Source: Streptomyces sp. NBC_01304
Lineage (GTDB): Bacteria; Actinomycetota; Actinomycetes; Streptomycetales; Streptomycetaceae
DNA: 64,000 nt
Assembly (NCBI RefSeq): GCF_035975855.1
Contig: NZ_CP109055.1
Coordinates: 9,486,001 to 9,550,000 of the forward strand
Direction of reading: 5' to 3'
The notes beneath the pieces were generated by a model that was given only the letters and a program-made list of their open reading frames with translations, did not search any database and had not been told where the DNA came from. Below, piece by piece: positions 34,111-43,786 of the stretch. Numbering within the stretch: position 1 is the stretch's first letter; every line of letters starts with the position of its first letter. A program made the translations under genes and the position numbers.

Positions 34111-34536
34111 ATGGATGGCGATCGGCATGCGTGAGACAGCTGCAGAGCTTGCTGTCGAACACACTGAATTTACCCCGGAGAGCAATCGGCTCTTCGTCTG
34201 CCTGGAACAGCTCTTGCTCCGGTGGAGGAGTTGTAGGTGCAGAGGACGCTCATGACGCGGCAGTGGGCTCAGCGGCTGTCCGTACCGAATGCCCCCGCCG
34301 TTGGTCATCCGAAGCCTCGACCTCGCCGCATGGATTTGGGTTAATTTGCATGAATATGCACTCTGGGTCGGCGAGTCCTCTGAGTCAGACCTCAGGAGTA
34401 GGGAATCTTTTCGATCATGCAAGATCCTTTCGATCGCATTCTCGCTTCCGTGGTGCCGTTGCCCGCAGTGACTGCCGAGCAGGATGCTGCCGAACTCTCC
34501 GACGCCGCTGACGGTGACACCGTGCCGCCTGGTGTC
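34111..34536. other. Intergenic region, AT-richer, no firm gene
   Basis: The stretch 34320-34450 is AT-rich and contains repeated TTTCGATC. A frame from ATG 34417 (MQDPFDRILASVVPLPAVTA) runs on antisense into the regulator gene and lacks a well-spaced ribosome site, so it is not called. Confidence 0.35.
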
Positions 34537-35883
34537 TCAGTGCAAGTTGGCGGCGCGGGTGAGGAGTTGGGTGGTGGCGTGGTGGCGGCTGTGGGGGTTC
34601 AGGAGGCGGCGCATGGTTTCAAGGCGGCGGGTGACGCGGGTGGAGCGGAGGGTGGGGTAGTCGTCGAGGAAGGTCTGCCAGTGGGTGAGGGCGGCGTCGA
34701 GGTGGCCTTGAGCGAGGAGGATCTCGGCGAGCCGGGCCCGGGTGAGAACGGAGGCTTGACGTTCGGTGGGGGTGCGTAGGCGCAGGGACGTGGTCAGTGC
34801 GCCGGTGGCGCCGGCCCGGTCGCCGAGGGTGGCCAGGGTCTGGGCGCGCTGGTAGTACAGGGCGCCGGCCGGGTAGTGGGCGAACGGGCCGGGGGTCGTG
34901 TTGTTGGCTTGCTCGTAGAGGTGCTCGGAGGTCGCCAGAGCGGCGAGAGCGGCGTGCTTGTCGTGGTGGGCCTGCATGACGGCCAGGTGGGCCTGGGCGT
35001 AAGCGGCGACGATCGGCGCGGCGTGGAGGGTGGCGTCTGCGGCACGCTGCGCGAGGTTGAGGACGGCGGGGGTGTGGTGGCCCAAGTCGTGGGCGTGCGC
35101 GGACATGGTGCGCAGCGCGATGGCGAAGGTGGCCGTATCGCCGGCCTCGGCGGCGAGTTGGGCGGCGGTGTGGTGATAGCGCTGGGCGAGAGCGTCCGCG
35201 CCACTGCCCGCGCACATGCTGCCGAGCAGCACGGTCAGCTGAGCGGCCCCGGACAGCAGGCCGCGGTGCACGGTCTCGGTGGCGGGGTCCTGCAGGTGCC
35301 CCATCACGTCATGGTGGAGGTAGGCGGCCAGCGCGGTGCGTACGTGGCCCGGCCCGTGGGCCTCGGCAGCCTCGGCGAAGACGCGGGCCATGCTCTGCAT
35401 CTGCTCGACCTCAGCCCGACCCGCCCGGCCCGTGGCGCGGGGTAAGCCGGGGGGCGGCCCGGTGGGTGGGTTCTCGCGCGGCGGCCAGGAGGCGGGCATG
35501 GCCAGGGCGGCCAGGCTGTACAACCCCGCGCACAGAAGGTGGCGCCGACCGGGGTCGAGGTCGGCGCTCGTCAGTCGGGACAGTCGGCGCAACGGGTCAG
35601 CCTCCCAGGACAGGTCGAACACCTCGGCCGGGGCGCGGGACAGGCCCGCCTCAACCGCGCCGACGGGCCGCCGCAGGCGCCGGGAGAGCGCCTCCAGCAG
35701 TAGCGCCGGGACGGGTGGCCGGGGGGTGGTGCCGGCCAGCCAGCGCGAGACCATCGACCGGTCACAGGCTAGCTGCCGCCCGTGCTCGGTGGCCATCTGT
35801 CGTAGGGCCGCGGCGAGTTGGGCACCGTTCCACTCTGCCTCATGAAGTAGGGCCTGCAGGCGGGTGTTGGGCGCTTTTGGCAC
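34537..35883 (-). CDS. HTH regulator with TPR-like C-terminal domain
   Basis: 448 residues. The N-terminal ~75 residues form a Cro/XRE-like HTH (LQALLHEAEWNGAQLAAALR, CDRSMVSRWLAGTTPRPPVP). The rest is Ala/Leu-rich helical repeat (TPR-type) of about 300 residues. This design is common among regulators in Streptomyces and usually needs a small ligand or peptide partner. It is divergent from the chorismate-to-indole operon and separated from it by 228 bp, so it is the likely regulator of that operon and of itself. Confidence 0.75.
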   Translation of the reverse strand: MPKAPNTRLQALLHEAEWNGAQLAAALRQMATEHGRQLACDRSMVSRWLAGTTPRPPVPALLLEALSRRLRRPVGAVEAGLSRAPAEVFDLSWEADPLRRLSRLTSADLDPGRRHLLCAGLYSLAALAMPASWPPRENPPTGPPPGLPRATGRAGRAEVEQMQSMARVFAEAAEAHGPGHVRTALAAYLHHDVMGHLQDPATETVHRGLLSGAAQLTVLLGSMCAGSGADALAQRYHHTAAQLAAEAGDTATFAIALRTMSAHAHDLGHHTPAVLNLAQRAADATLHAAPIVAAYAQAHLAVMQAHHDKHAALAALATSEHLYEQANNTTPGPFAHYPAGALYYQRAQTLATLGDRAGATGALTTSLRLRTPTERQASVLTRARLAEILLAQGHLDAALTHWQTFLDDYPTLRSTRVTRRLETMRRLLNPHSRHHATTQLLTRAANLH

Positions 35884-36111
35884 GTCCTGTCCTCCATGGA
35901 TCCGGGCAGTGGGACCGCCCCCATCCGCATTTCACAAGCGCGCAATGTTGCACCGGTTGCACCGCATTTACTGCCTTTACCCCCTGTGTAGCCAGGGGCT
36001 GGGGCGGTGCACTGGTTGTACCCGGCATTTGCGCGCCGTCAACAACGAACGCAGTCTGCCGGGTTCGATCGACCGTGCCTGCCCTGGCCCCCAGCGAGAG
36101 GGAAATGCCCG
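35884..36111. promoter_or_regulatory. Divergent control region of the indole operon
   Basis: It contains two adjacent 9-bp direct repeats GTTGCACCG (35947-35964) and an inverted-type partner GGTGCACTGGTTGTACC about 55 bp downstream, good candidate operators for the divergent regulator. A small hairpin CCCCTG/CAGGGG follows. A 56-codon frame from ATG 35945 ends in TGA overlapping the trpC start (ATGA). It has no Trp codon, so a classical trp attenuator is not supported. Confidence 0.45.
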
Positions 36112-37059
36112 ATGAGTGCTTCAACCCGTGACCGCCCCGGCGTCACAGACCAGGCCGCCTGGAGTGATTCCCCTCTGGAGGAGGTGGACGCGGTGGACGT
36201 GCTCGCGACGATTCTGGATTCGGTCCGCGGTGAACTGCGCGCCCGGAAGCGGCAAGTTCCGCTGGAAGTGTTGGTCCGCCAGGCGTTGTCGGACCCTCCT
36301 CGTCGTGACGCGCTGGACGCGCTGCGCTGTGCGGACGGGGTGCGGGTGATCGCCGAGGTGAAGCGGGCCAGTCCTTCGCAGGGTGCCCTGTCTCCATCCG
36401 CGGATGCGGCCACACTGGCGGCCGCGTACCAGTGCGGAGGAGCCGCTGCCGTCAGCGTGCTGACGCAGCAGAGGTACTTCTGCGGCGATCTCTCTGACCT
36501 CGACGCGGTGCGCTCCGCAGTGGATATCCCGGTGCTGCGCAAGGACTTCATCATCGATGAGTACCAGTTGTGGGAGGCCCGGGCGCACGGCGCGGATCTG
36601 GTCCTGCTGATCGTCGCTGCTTTGGACCAGCCGACGCTTTCCACGCTGGTGGCGCGAGCCCATGCGATGGGGCTGACCGCGCTGGTCGAAGTCCATGACG
36701 CCGGCGAAGTGGAGCGGGCTCTCGATGCGGGTGCCCGGGTGATCGGGGTGAACGCCCGGGACCTGCACACCCTCCGGGTGCACTCTGGCCGTTTCGCCGA
36801 GCTAGCCCCCGGCATCCCGGACGATGTGGTGCGCGTAGCGGAGTCCGGAGTCCAAGGCGCCGCCGACGTCCGGGCCCTGGCGGCGGCGGGAGCTGACGCC
36901 GTGCTGGTAGGCACACATGTGGCGACCGCCCCCGATCCGCGAGACGCGGTGGCGCAGCTGGTGTCGGCTGGCAGGTGCGAGGCGGATTCGCTGCCTGCTG
37001 CACCGGAGGGCTGCCGTCCGCAGAGCGGCAGTGCCGGTGCGGGGCGCCTGTCATGGTGA
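36112..37059 (+). CDS. trpC: Indole-3-glycerol-phosphate synthase
   Basis: 315 residues from ATG 36112 (GAGAGGG upstream). It converts CdRP to indole-3-glycerol phosphate. The (beta/alpha)8 barrel carries [13 protein letters not shown] (catalytic Lys), [20 protein letters not shown] (Lys and Glu), [19 protein letters not shown] (usually NNRxL; here N-A-R) and AESGVQ. The tail after residue ~285 is a family-atypical extension. It is the first gene of the operon, and its stop overlaps the trpA start. TrpF activity would have to come from PriA elsewhere. Confidence 0.92.
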   Translation: MSASTRDRPGVTDQAAWSDSPLEEVDAVDVLATILDSVRGELRARKRQVPLEVLVRQALSDPPRRDALDALRCADGVRVIAEVKRASPSQGALSPSADAATLAAAYQCGGAAAVSVLTQQRYFCGDLSDLDAVRSAVDIPVLRKDFIIDEYQLWEARAHGADLVLLIVAALDQPTLSTLVARAHAMGLTALVEVHDAGEVERALDAGARVIGVNARDLHTLRVHSGRFAELAPGIPDDVVRVAESGVQGAADVRALAAAGADAVLVGTHVATAPDPRDAVAQLVSAGRCEADSLPAAPEGCRPQSGSAGAGRLSW

Positions 37060-37922
37060 CGGGCCTCGAGAAGCGAGTGCGACCAGTTCCTCAGCTCGCG
37101 GATGTGTTCGCGGCAGCACGCGCGGAACGGCGTGCGGTGTTGATCGGATATCTGCCGGTCGGTTACCCCAGCGTCCGGGGATCGGTTGCGGCCATGGAGG
37201 CCATGGTCGAGGGCGGCGTCGATGTGGTCGAGGTTGGTCTGCCGCACTCCGACCCGGTGCTGGACGGCCCTGCCATCCGCTGTGCGGTCGAGGCCGCGTT
37301 GCGGGCAGGAACGTGCGTGGCACATGGATTTGAGGCCGTCGGTGCCGTCGCCGCGACCGGGACGCCGGCCGTGTGCATGTCCTACTGGAACCCCATCGCG
37401 CGCTATGGCGTTGAGCGCTTCGCTGACGATCTCGCCAGTGCCGGGGGCTGTGGGCTGATCGCCCCGGACCTGCCGCCAGGCGACATGGAGGGCTGGAGGG
37501 CGGCCAGTGACCGCAACGGGCTTGGCCGGGTCTTTTTGGCCGCGCACTCCTCCAGCCAGGAGCGTCTGTCGCTGATCTCCTCTGCCTGCCGGGGGTTCGT
37601 CTACGCCACCGGTGTCGCCGGGGTCTCCGGCAGCAGCGGGCTGGTGCCCGCCCAGACCCGGCGGTTGGTGGCCCGGCTGCGTCAAGTCACCGACCTCCCG
37701 GTGTGTGTCGGCATCGGCATCTCGGGCGCTGAACAGGCCGCCCAAGTAGCCGAGTTCGCGGACGGGGTGATCGTCGGCTCGGCGTTCGTGCGCAGGCTGC
37801 TGGACGCGCCCGATGAGCGCACTGGCATCCGTGCGGTGCGCGACTTCGCCGCCGACCTTGCCGCTGCTGTGCGGTCCGCCCCATCCCCTATCGCCAACTC
37901 CAGCCGAGGAGGCTACTCATGA
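37053..37922 (+). CDS. trpA: Tryptophan synthase alpha-type protein without trpB neighbour
   Basis: 289 residues from ATG 37053 (GTG 37056 is possible). It has TrpA barrel signatures: [18 protein letters not shown] with both catalytic acids (Glu and Asp), [32 protein letters not shown] and [12 protein letters not shown]. The enzyme cleaves indole-3-glycerol phosphate to indole and glyceraldehyde-3-phosphate. In primary metabolism trpA follows trpB and TrpA is weak without it. Here there is no trpB anywhere in the window, so it may partner a distant TrpB or work alone as an indole lyase, as plant BX1 does. Its end overlaps trpD. Confidence 0.9.
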   Translation: MVTGLEKRVRPVPQLADVFAAARAERRAVLIGYLPVGYPSVRGSVAAMEAMVEGGVDVVEVGLPHSDPVLDGPAIRCAVEAALRAGTCVAHGFEAVGAVAATGTPAVCMSYWNPIARYGVERFADDLASAGGCGLIAPDLPPGDMEGWRAASDRNGLGRVFLAAHSSSQERLSLISSACRGFVYATGVAGVSGSSGLVPAQTRRLVARLRQVTDLPVCVGIGISGAEQAAQVAEFADGVIVGSAFVRRLLDAPDERTGIRAVRDFAADLAAAVRSAPSPIANSSRGGYS

Positions 37923-38995
37923 CCGCAATTGCCGAGCCCACCTGGCCCGGGCTGCTCACCGAGCTGCTGGCAGGCCGTGACCTGTCTGTCGACGGCGCCA
38001 CCTGGGTGATGGAACAGGTGTTGCGCGGGCAGGCCGATCCGGCCCGTGTGGCCGGCTTCCTGGTGGCGCTGCGTGCCAAGGGGGCAACGTTCAGCGAGGT
38101 CGAGGGGCTGGTGGCGGCCATGGAACGCCATGCCGTGCCCGTCGCCGTCGAGGGCCCGACGGTGGACATCGTCGGTACCGGTGGTGACCACGCGAACACG
38201 GTCAACATCTCGACCATGGCCGCGATTGTGGCGGCCGGTGCGGGGGCGCGCGTCGTCAAGCACGGCAACCGGGCGGCCTCATCGGCCTGCGGGTCCGCCG
38301 ATCTGCTGGAAGCACTCGGCGTCACGCTGGACCTGTCCGCCGAGCAGACCGCACGGAGTGTACGGGAGGCCGGCATCGCCTTCTGTTTCGCTCCGCTGTT
38401 CCATCCGGCGATGAAACACGCTGCCGCGACCCGCCGGGCCCTTGGCGTTCCTACCGTGTTCAACCTGCTGGGCCCGCTGACCAATCCGGCCCGGCCCCAG
38501 GCACAGGCAGTGGGGGTGGCCGACCCGGCCACCGGCCCTCTCCTCGCCGGGGTCCTCGCCCGGCGCGGCACCGCGGCCGTGGTCTTCCACGGGGACGACG
38601 GCCTGGACGAACTCACCGTCACCAGCACCTCAACGGTGTGGACCGTCACCGGGGGGCAGGTCCGACGCGAGCAACTCGAACCGCTCGATCTCGGCATCCC
38701 CCGCGCGGCCCTTGAAGATCTGCGGGGCGGTGGTCCGGCCCACAACGCAGGCGTTGCCCGCAGCTTGCTGTCCGGGGCAGACGGGCCCATCCGCGATGCC
38801 GTACTGCTGTCGGCCGCGGCCACCCTCGCCGTCACCGACCCCGCGGATACCGCCGCGAAGCCGATCACCGAGCGGCTTGCGGCACACCTGCCGTCAGCCG
38901 CAGCCGCCATCGACTCAGGAGCCGCCGCCGCACTCCTGGAGCGGTGGGTCACCACTACCCGCGTGCTCGCCACCCCGCTGGTCCCTACAACCTGA
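37919..38995 (+). CDS. trpD: Anthranilate phosphoribosyltransferase
   Basis: 358 residues. ATG 37919 overlaps the trpA stop (ATGA). It transfers phosphoribose from PRPP to anthranilate. The PRPP loop VDIVGTGGDHANTVNISTMA and KHGNRAASSACGSADLLEAL are intact, as are FAPLFHPAMKHAAATRRALG and NLLGPLTNPARP. Length and motifs are normal for the family. The order trpC-trpA-trpD differs from the usual chromosomal trp clusters, supporting a specialised duplicate pathway. Confidence 0.93.
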   Translation: MTAIAEPTWPGLLTELLAGRDLSVDGATWVMEQVLRGQADPARVAGFLVALRAKGATFSEVEGLVAAMERHAVPVAVEGPTVDIVGTGGDHANTVNISTMAAIVAAGAGARVVKHGNRAASSACGSADLLEALGVTLDLSAEQTARSVREAGIAFCFAPLFHPAMKHAAATRRALGVPTVFNLLGPLTNPARPQAQAVGVADPATGPLLAGVLARRGTAAVVFHGDDGLDELTVTSTSTVWTVTGGQVRREQLEPLDLGIPRAALEDLRGGGPAHNAGVARSLLSGADGPIRDAVLLSAAATLAVTDPADTAAKPITERLAAHLPSAAAAIDSGAAAALLERWVTTTRVLATPLVPTT

Positions 38996-39005
38996 AGGCA
39001 CCGCC

Positions 39006-40433
39006 ATGCACATCGAGCATCCCCCAGAACTGACGTGGGTCAGCCGCCCCGCACAGCAGCAGCCGTGCTGGCCCGATCCGGTCTCCCTGCAGCACGTGCG
39101 GGATCAACTGGCCGCCAGTCCGCCGCTGGTACTGGCCCAGGAATGCGATCTGCTCACCCAGCGGCTGGCCGCCGCCTGCCGGGGCGAGGCGTTCCTGCTC
39201 CAAGGCGGCGACTGCGCGGAGACCTTCGCTCAGCTCGATGCCGCCACCATCCACAGCAAGATCACCACCTTGCTGCAGATGGCCACCGTCCTTAGCTATG
39301 GCGCCGCGCTGCCGGTGGTGAAGGTCGGACGCCTCGCCGGCCAGTACGCCAAACCGCGCTCCCAGCCCACCGAGACCCGCGACGGGATCACCCTGCCCGC
39401 CTACCGCGGAGACGCGGTCAACGCCCGGGAGTTCACACGAGCCGGGCGTACCGCAGATCCGCAACGGCTCCTGCACACCTATCAGGCGTCGGCGGCGACA
39501 CTGAACCTGGCGCGATCCTTCCTGGGCAATGGGCTGGCCGACCTGCGCCGAGTCCACCTGCGCAACCAGGACTTCGCGGCCTGCTCCCCGTCGCATCCCC
39601 GCTATGCGGCACTGACCGGGCAGGTCGAGCAGGCCTTCAGGTTCATGGATGCCTGCGGGGCCACACCGCAGCGTGCGTACGCGGCTGAGTTCTTCGTCAG
39701 CCACGAGGGCCTGCTCCTGGACTACGAAGCCCCTCTGACCCGCGCCGGGCGCACGGCAGGCCCTCTCTACAACGTGGGCAGCCACATGCTGTGGCTAGGT
39801 GACCGCACCCGCGGCCTGGGACACGCGCACGTTGCGTACTTCGCCTCGATCCGCAACCCTGTCGCGGTCAAGCTCGGTCCGACCGCGACCCCCGACGACG
39901 CGCTGGCACTGATCGACAAACTCAACCCCGACCAGCAGCCGGGACGGCTCACCTTCATCACCCGCTTCGGGGCATCCCACGTACGCGACAAACTCCCCGG
40001 CCTGGTAGAGAAGGTCACCGCCTCCGGCAGCCCCGTCGTCTGGGTGTGCGACCCGATGCACGGCAACACCCAGGTGACCGCGGACAAGGTCAAGACCCGG
40101 GATGTCGACGACATCCTGGACGAAGTGACCGGCTTCTTCGAGGTCCACCGCGAACTCGGCACTCACCCCGGCGGCATCCACGTCGAACTCACCGGTACCG
40201 ATGTCACCGAATGCCTCGGCGGCAGCCACCCCATCACCCCAGCCGACCTGCACAGCCGCTACGAGTCCGGCTGCGACCCTCGCCTCAACCACCGGCAAGC
40301 TCTCGACCTGGCCTTCCACGTCGCCGATCTCTGTCTGAGGCATCGCCCGCCGCAACCGGAGCAAGTCTCCCGTTCCGCACAGCCCAACCGGCCCGTCCCG
40401 CTCCAGCGACCGGCGAAAGGCGAGTTGCGATGA
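39006..40433 (+). CDS. Class II DAHP synthase
   Basis: 475 residues from ATG 39006, ten bases after trpD. It catalyses the entry step of the shikimate pathway (PEP + erythrose-4-phosphate). Plant-type class II motifs: FLLQGGDCAETF, GRLAGQYAKPRS, EFFVSHEGLLLDYEAPLTR, YNVGSHMLWLGDRTRGL, VWVCDPMHGNT and GGSHPITPADL. A dedicated copy in a secondary-metabolite operon usually boosts chorismate supply; PhzC in phenazine clusters is the same enzyme type. The stop overlaps the next gene start. Confidence 0.92.
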   Translation: MHIEHPPELTWVSRPAQQQPCWPDPVSLQHVRDQLAASPPLVLAQECDLLTQRLAAACRGEAFLLQGGDCAETFAQLDAATIHSKITTLLQMATVLSYGAALPVVKVGRLAGQYAKPRSQPTETRDGITLPAYRGDAVNAREFTRAGRTADPQRLLHTYQASAATLNLARSFLGNGLADLRRVHLRNQDFAACSPSHPRYAALTGQVEQAFRFMDACGATPQRAYAAEFFVSHEGLLLDYEAPLTRAGRTAGPLYNVGSHMLWLGDRTRGLGHAHVAYFASIRNPVAVKLGPTATPDDALALIDKLNPDQQPGRLTFITRFGASHVRDKLPGLVEKVTASGSPVVWVCDPMHGNTQVTADKVKTRDVDDILDEVTGFFEVHRELGTHPGGIHVELTGTDVTECLGGSHPITPADLHSRYESGCDPRLNHRQALDLAFHVADLCLRHRPPQPEQVSRSAQPNRPVPLQRPAKGELR

Positions 40434-42391
40434 CCCCGCCACAGCCCACCCCAGCCTCCCGGATCGAGCAGCTGCTCGCGCTCTCGGCGCCCCCTTTCGC
40501 GCTCCTGCGCCGCAGCGGATCCGACGGCGCACCCAGCCCCACGGTCGAACTGCTCACCGGGACCGTGCAAGAGATCGCCGCCCTTGGCGACATTGCACTG
40601 CCCGACCAGGCACCGGCCGCGGCGGCGCAGAGCGAGCAGCACGACGTGCTCGTTCTGGTGCCGTACCGGCAAATCAGCGAACGCGGCTTCGCCTGCCATG
40701 ACGACCACACCCCCCTGCAGGTCCTCACCATCACCCACCAGCAGGCGCTGCCCCTCGATGAGCTCCTGCCGGTACTGCCGGACGTGGACGTGGACGTGCC
40801 CATGGAAGAACTCGCCGTCTTCCCGGACGACGAGGCCTACGCCGCTGTGGTCAAACGCGTCCTGGCCGATGAGATCGGCCGCGGCGAAGGCGCCAACTTC
40901 GTGATCCGCCGTGACATCACCACCCGCCTGCCCGGCTACACCCTGCGCACGGCCCTGGCCCTCTTCCGCCGTCTCCTGATCGCCGAACGAGGCGCCTACT
41001 GGACATTTCTCGTCCACACCGGCGAGCGCACCCTGATCGGCGCCAGCCCCGAAACGCACGTCCAGGTCGCCGGGAACACCGTGACCATGAACCCGATCAG
41101 CGGCACCCACCGCTACCCTCCCACCGGGCCTACCCGCCAGGCACTTCAGCGGTTTCTCACCGACCACAAGGAGCGGGAGGAACTCTCCATGGTCCTGGAC
41201 GAGGAACTGAAGATGATGTGCAACATCGCGCACGATCAGATCCGTGTCACCGGGCCGTCCCTCAAGGAAATGGCGCACCTGGCGCATACCGAGTACACGA
41301 TCCGCGGCCGCACCCGGCGCGACGTCCGCGACATTCTCAAGGACACCATGTTCGCCGCCACCGTCACCGGCTCACCGCTGGAGAACGCCTGCCGGGTCAT
41401 CCAGCGCTACGAGCCAACCGGACGCGGCTACTACGCCGGCGCACTCGCCCTCATCGGCCGCGACCAGATCGGCCGGCGCACCCTGGATGCCCCCATCCTC
41501 ATCCGCACCGCCGACATCGATCCCACCGGCCGACTCGTCATCCGCGTCGGCGCCACCCTGGTTCGCCACTCCACCCCCGAAGGCGAGGTCGCCGAAACCC
41601 ACGCCAAAGCCGCCGGACTGCTCACCGCACTGTGCTCACGGCAACCCGCCCCCCAAACCCCCGCCCCCGCCCCCGCACGGCACTTCGCCGACGACCGCGA
41701 CGTCCAGCGGACTCTGGCCGTCCGGCGCACCGCCCTGGCTCCGTTCTGGCTGGACACCACAGCCCACTCACACCCGGCCGGCCCGCACCAGCTGTCGATC
41801 CTGGTGGTGGACGCCGAAGACGCCTTCACCACGATGCTCACCCACCAACTACGCGCACTGGGCCACACCGTAGCCACCATCGGCCACACCGATCCCAGCC
41901 TGCCCCAGAAAGCGGCCGATCACAGCGGGCCGGTCATCCTGGGACCCGGCCCCGGCAACCCACTCAGTACCTCACCTTCCATGACCCGGCTGCGCCGACT
42001 CGCCGGACAACTCCTCACCGCACACCGCCCGGTGCTCGGCATCTGCCTGGGCCACGAGATCCTCGCCGACGCCCTCGGCCTGCCCCTCATCCGCAAGCCC
42101 CTGCCGTACCAGGGCGCCCAACTGACCATCGACCTCTTCGGTGCCCCTGAACGCGTCGGCTTCTACAACGCCTTCACCGCCCGCGCCGACGACACCCGCG
42201 CCGAGAACCTGGCGCGACACCACGGAGTCGAACTGAGTCGCGACCCTGCCACCGGGGACGTCCACGCACTGCGCGGACCCACGGTCGCCGGGGTCCAGTT
42301 CCACCCAGAGTCAGTCCTCACCCTGGCCGGCACCGCCATCCTCACCCGTCTCTTGGCCGGCATCTGCAATCCCTCGCCCCGCGATGAATAG
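40430..42391 (+). CDS. PhzE-type fused anthranilate/ADIC synthase
   Basis: 653 residues. Residues about 1-410 are a TrpE-like chorismate-binding domain and about 440-650 a glutamine amidotransferase. The first domain follows PhzE of phenazine producers closely (LVPYRQISERGFACHDDHTP, EEIG-like DEIGRGEGANFVIRR, SMVLDEELKMM, LAHTEYTIRGR, TVTGSPLENACRVI). The second has GICLGHEILADALG (Cys nucleophile) and VQFHPESV (His-Glu). PhzE proper makes ADIC; homologues that also eliminate pyruvate make anthranilate. With trpD and trpC in the same operon and no isochorismatase, anthranilate is the likely product. Confidence 0.88.
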   Translation: MTPPQPTPASRIEQLLALSAPPFALLRRSGSDGAPSPTVELLTGTVQEIAALGDIALPDQAPAAAAQSEQHDVLVLVPYRQISERGFACHDDHTPLQVLTITHQQALPLDELLPVLPDVDVDVPMEELAVFPDDEAYAAVVKRVLADEIGRGEGANFVIRRDITTRLPGYTLRTALALFRRLLIAERGAYWTFLVHTGERTLIGASPETHVQVAGNTVTMNPISGTHRYPPTGPTRQALQRFLTDHKEREELSMVLDEELKMMCNIAHDQIRVTGPSLKEMAHLAHTEYTIRGRTRRDVRDILKDTMFAATVTGSPLENACRVIQRYEPTGRGYYAGALALIGRDQIGRRTLDAPILIRTADIDPTGRLVIRVGATLVRHSTPEGEVAETHAKAAGLLTALCSRQPAPQTPAPAPARHFADDRDVQRTLAVRRTALAPFWLDTTAHSHPAGPHQLSILVVDAEDAFTTMLTHQLRALGHTVATIGHTDPSLPQKAADHSGPVILGPGPGNPLSTSPSMTRLRRLAGQLLTAHRPVLGICLGHEILADALGLPLIRKPLPYQGAQLTIDLFGAPERVGFYNAFTARADDTRAENLARHHGVELSRDPATGDVHALRGPTVAGVQFHPESVLTLAGTAILTRLLAGICNPSPRDE

Positions 42392-42474
42392 CCGAAGGTG
42401 ACGCAACATCGTTCACAGATATGGATCGTTCTGCGGTTGATCAAGCCGTCTCGGAGTGGGACTGATTCTGCAAC

Positions 42475-42645
42475 ATGAGCCAGCTCGCCGAACCGGCCAC
42501 CGCCGTCGAACAGTTCGACTGCCCCACCTGTTCCGTGCCCGCCCGAAGCGCCTGCCGCACGCGCGGCGCGACGGCAAAGTCGCCCCCGAGTACCACCCCC
42601 CCGCGCTTCATGCTCCTACCCCAGTTCCGAGCCGAACTCGAGTGA
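42475..42645 (+). pseudogene. N-terminal scrap of a zinc-finger serine recombinase
   Basis: ATG 42475 opens MSQLAEPATAVEQFDCPTCS, VPARSACRTRG and FMLLPQFRAELE before TGA. This is the N-terminal zinc-finger of a Streptomyces resolvase group (pattern CPxCxxxAxSACRTRGG). Traces of the next segment (DRGPGP) lie in another frame just behind. The recombinase domain is missing. Confidence 0.6.
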
Positions 42646-42699
42646 AGATCCTCACAGACCGCGGGCCCGGGCCGCGCCGGGGAGCAGGGGCGGCAGCCC

Positions 42700-43114
42700 T
42701 CGTAGCGGCAATCCACTTGGTGAGCTGCCGATCGTTGCCCTCGGCGGGTTTGAGTAGGGCGGCGAATCAGCCTACGAGCGTGGCGAGTTCGGTCGTCTCC
42801 GGGCAGGCTGCGGTGACCTTCTCTAGCAGGATGGTCTCCTTCGGCCGCAGACGCTGAGGATCGGTGAGGAGGCAGCGCTGTACTGCGGGACACCGATGCG
42901 GCCAGGACACGGGCAAGACGAGCGGCCGCGCAGCCGCATAACTCCCGCGCCACCTCCGATATCTGGCCCGCCAGTCGCACCGTCCGACGCTGATGGCGCT
43001 CCAGTAGCCCCGGGACCTGCTCGCGAGAAGCCTGCCGTCGGCATCCCAGAGTCGGACACACCAGCCGCTTCTGCCAGCGAGGTGGTCGGCGACTGAATCA
43101 CTTCGGGCAGCCAT
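42700..43114 (-). pseudogene. ISL3-type transposase fragment
   Basis: The minus strand reads LAGRSGWCVRLWDADGRLLA, QRCLLTDPQRLRPKETILLE and KVTAACPETTELATLVG, then a stop, then FAALLKPAEGNDRQLTKWIA. The LLTDPxRLxPxE segment is typical of the mid-region of ISL3 (IS204/IS1001) transposases. It is frame-broken and lacks the DDE core. Confidence 0.55.
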
Positions 43115-43236
43115 GCGCAGTCCTTTAATCCTGGAAGGTATGGCCGATCGACCGATGCGTCCGGGACCTACTGCCCCACACTGGAAAGAAGACCCAAAAG
43201 CGCCTTTACCGGTGTATTCACCACAGGAGACCGGAC

Positions 43237-43719
43237 ATGCCCGAGAACACCGAACCCCAGATGCCGACCCCGGCCCCTGAGCTGAAGAAGCTCGACTTCC
43301 TCGTCGGCACCTGGCGGATGGACGGCCGCACCGAGGACACCCCGATGGGGCCGGGCGCAGACATGACCTCCACCGAGACCTTCGAGTGGATGGAAGGCGG
43401 CTTCTTCCTGGTCCACCGCTGGGAGGGCGGCTTCGAGGTCGGCGGCCAGAAGATCGTCGACTCGGGCTACGAGTTCTTCGACTACGACGCCGAAAAGGGC
43501 CAGTACCGCAGCCACTACTTCAACAGCTTCGGCGCCTGGGACGACGCCGACAGCACCTACGTGGGCGACTTCGCCGGCGACTCCCTGGTGATGACCGGCC
43601 CGGCCCGGATGACCCGCACCCTCAACGCCGACGGCACCATCACCTGCGACTCGGACATGCCCGACGGCGAAGGCGGCTTCATCCCCTCCATGCGCGCCAC
43701 CCTCACCAAGACCAAGTAG
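43237..43719 (+). CDS. DUF1579-family protein
   Basis: 160 residues from ATG 43237 (AGGAG upstream). It opens with the family signature LKKLDFLVGTWRMDGRTED and continues as a calycin-like beta barrel (GGFFLVHRWEGGFEVGGQKI, YEFFDYDAEKGQYRSHYFNS, LNADGTITCDSDMPDG). Family members have no assigned reaction; small-molecule binding is plausible. It is a single gene surrounded by transposase relics, with its own downstream hairpin. Confidence 0.75.
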   Translation: MPENTEPQMPTPAPELKKLDFLVGTWRMDGRTEDTPMGPGADMTSTETFEWMEGGFFLVHRWEGGFEVGGQKIVDSGYEFFDYDAEKGQYRSHYFNSFGAWDDADSTYVGDFAGDSLVMTGPARMTRTLNADGTITCDSDMPDGEGGFIPSMRATLTKTK

Positions 43720-43786
43720 GGATCCAGGAGGAGCGCAAGCACCACCGGCACCTCGCCGACGAAAACGACACCGTGCCGACGACTGC

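Noticed and set aside
31339..34422. 1,027-codon minus-strand frame opposite the surface-protein gene
   Set aside because: Gly/Val/Arg-rich shadow of the repeated Ig domains; no start or motif.
34417..34779. Possible small RiPP-like precursor (MQDPFDRILASVVPLP...)
   Set aside because: No nearby modification enzymes, poor ribosome-site spacing, and most of the frame is antisense to the regulator gene.
36039..37745. 568-codon minus-strand frame opposite trpC and trpA
   Set aside because: Shadow frame of two well-conserved genes.
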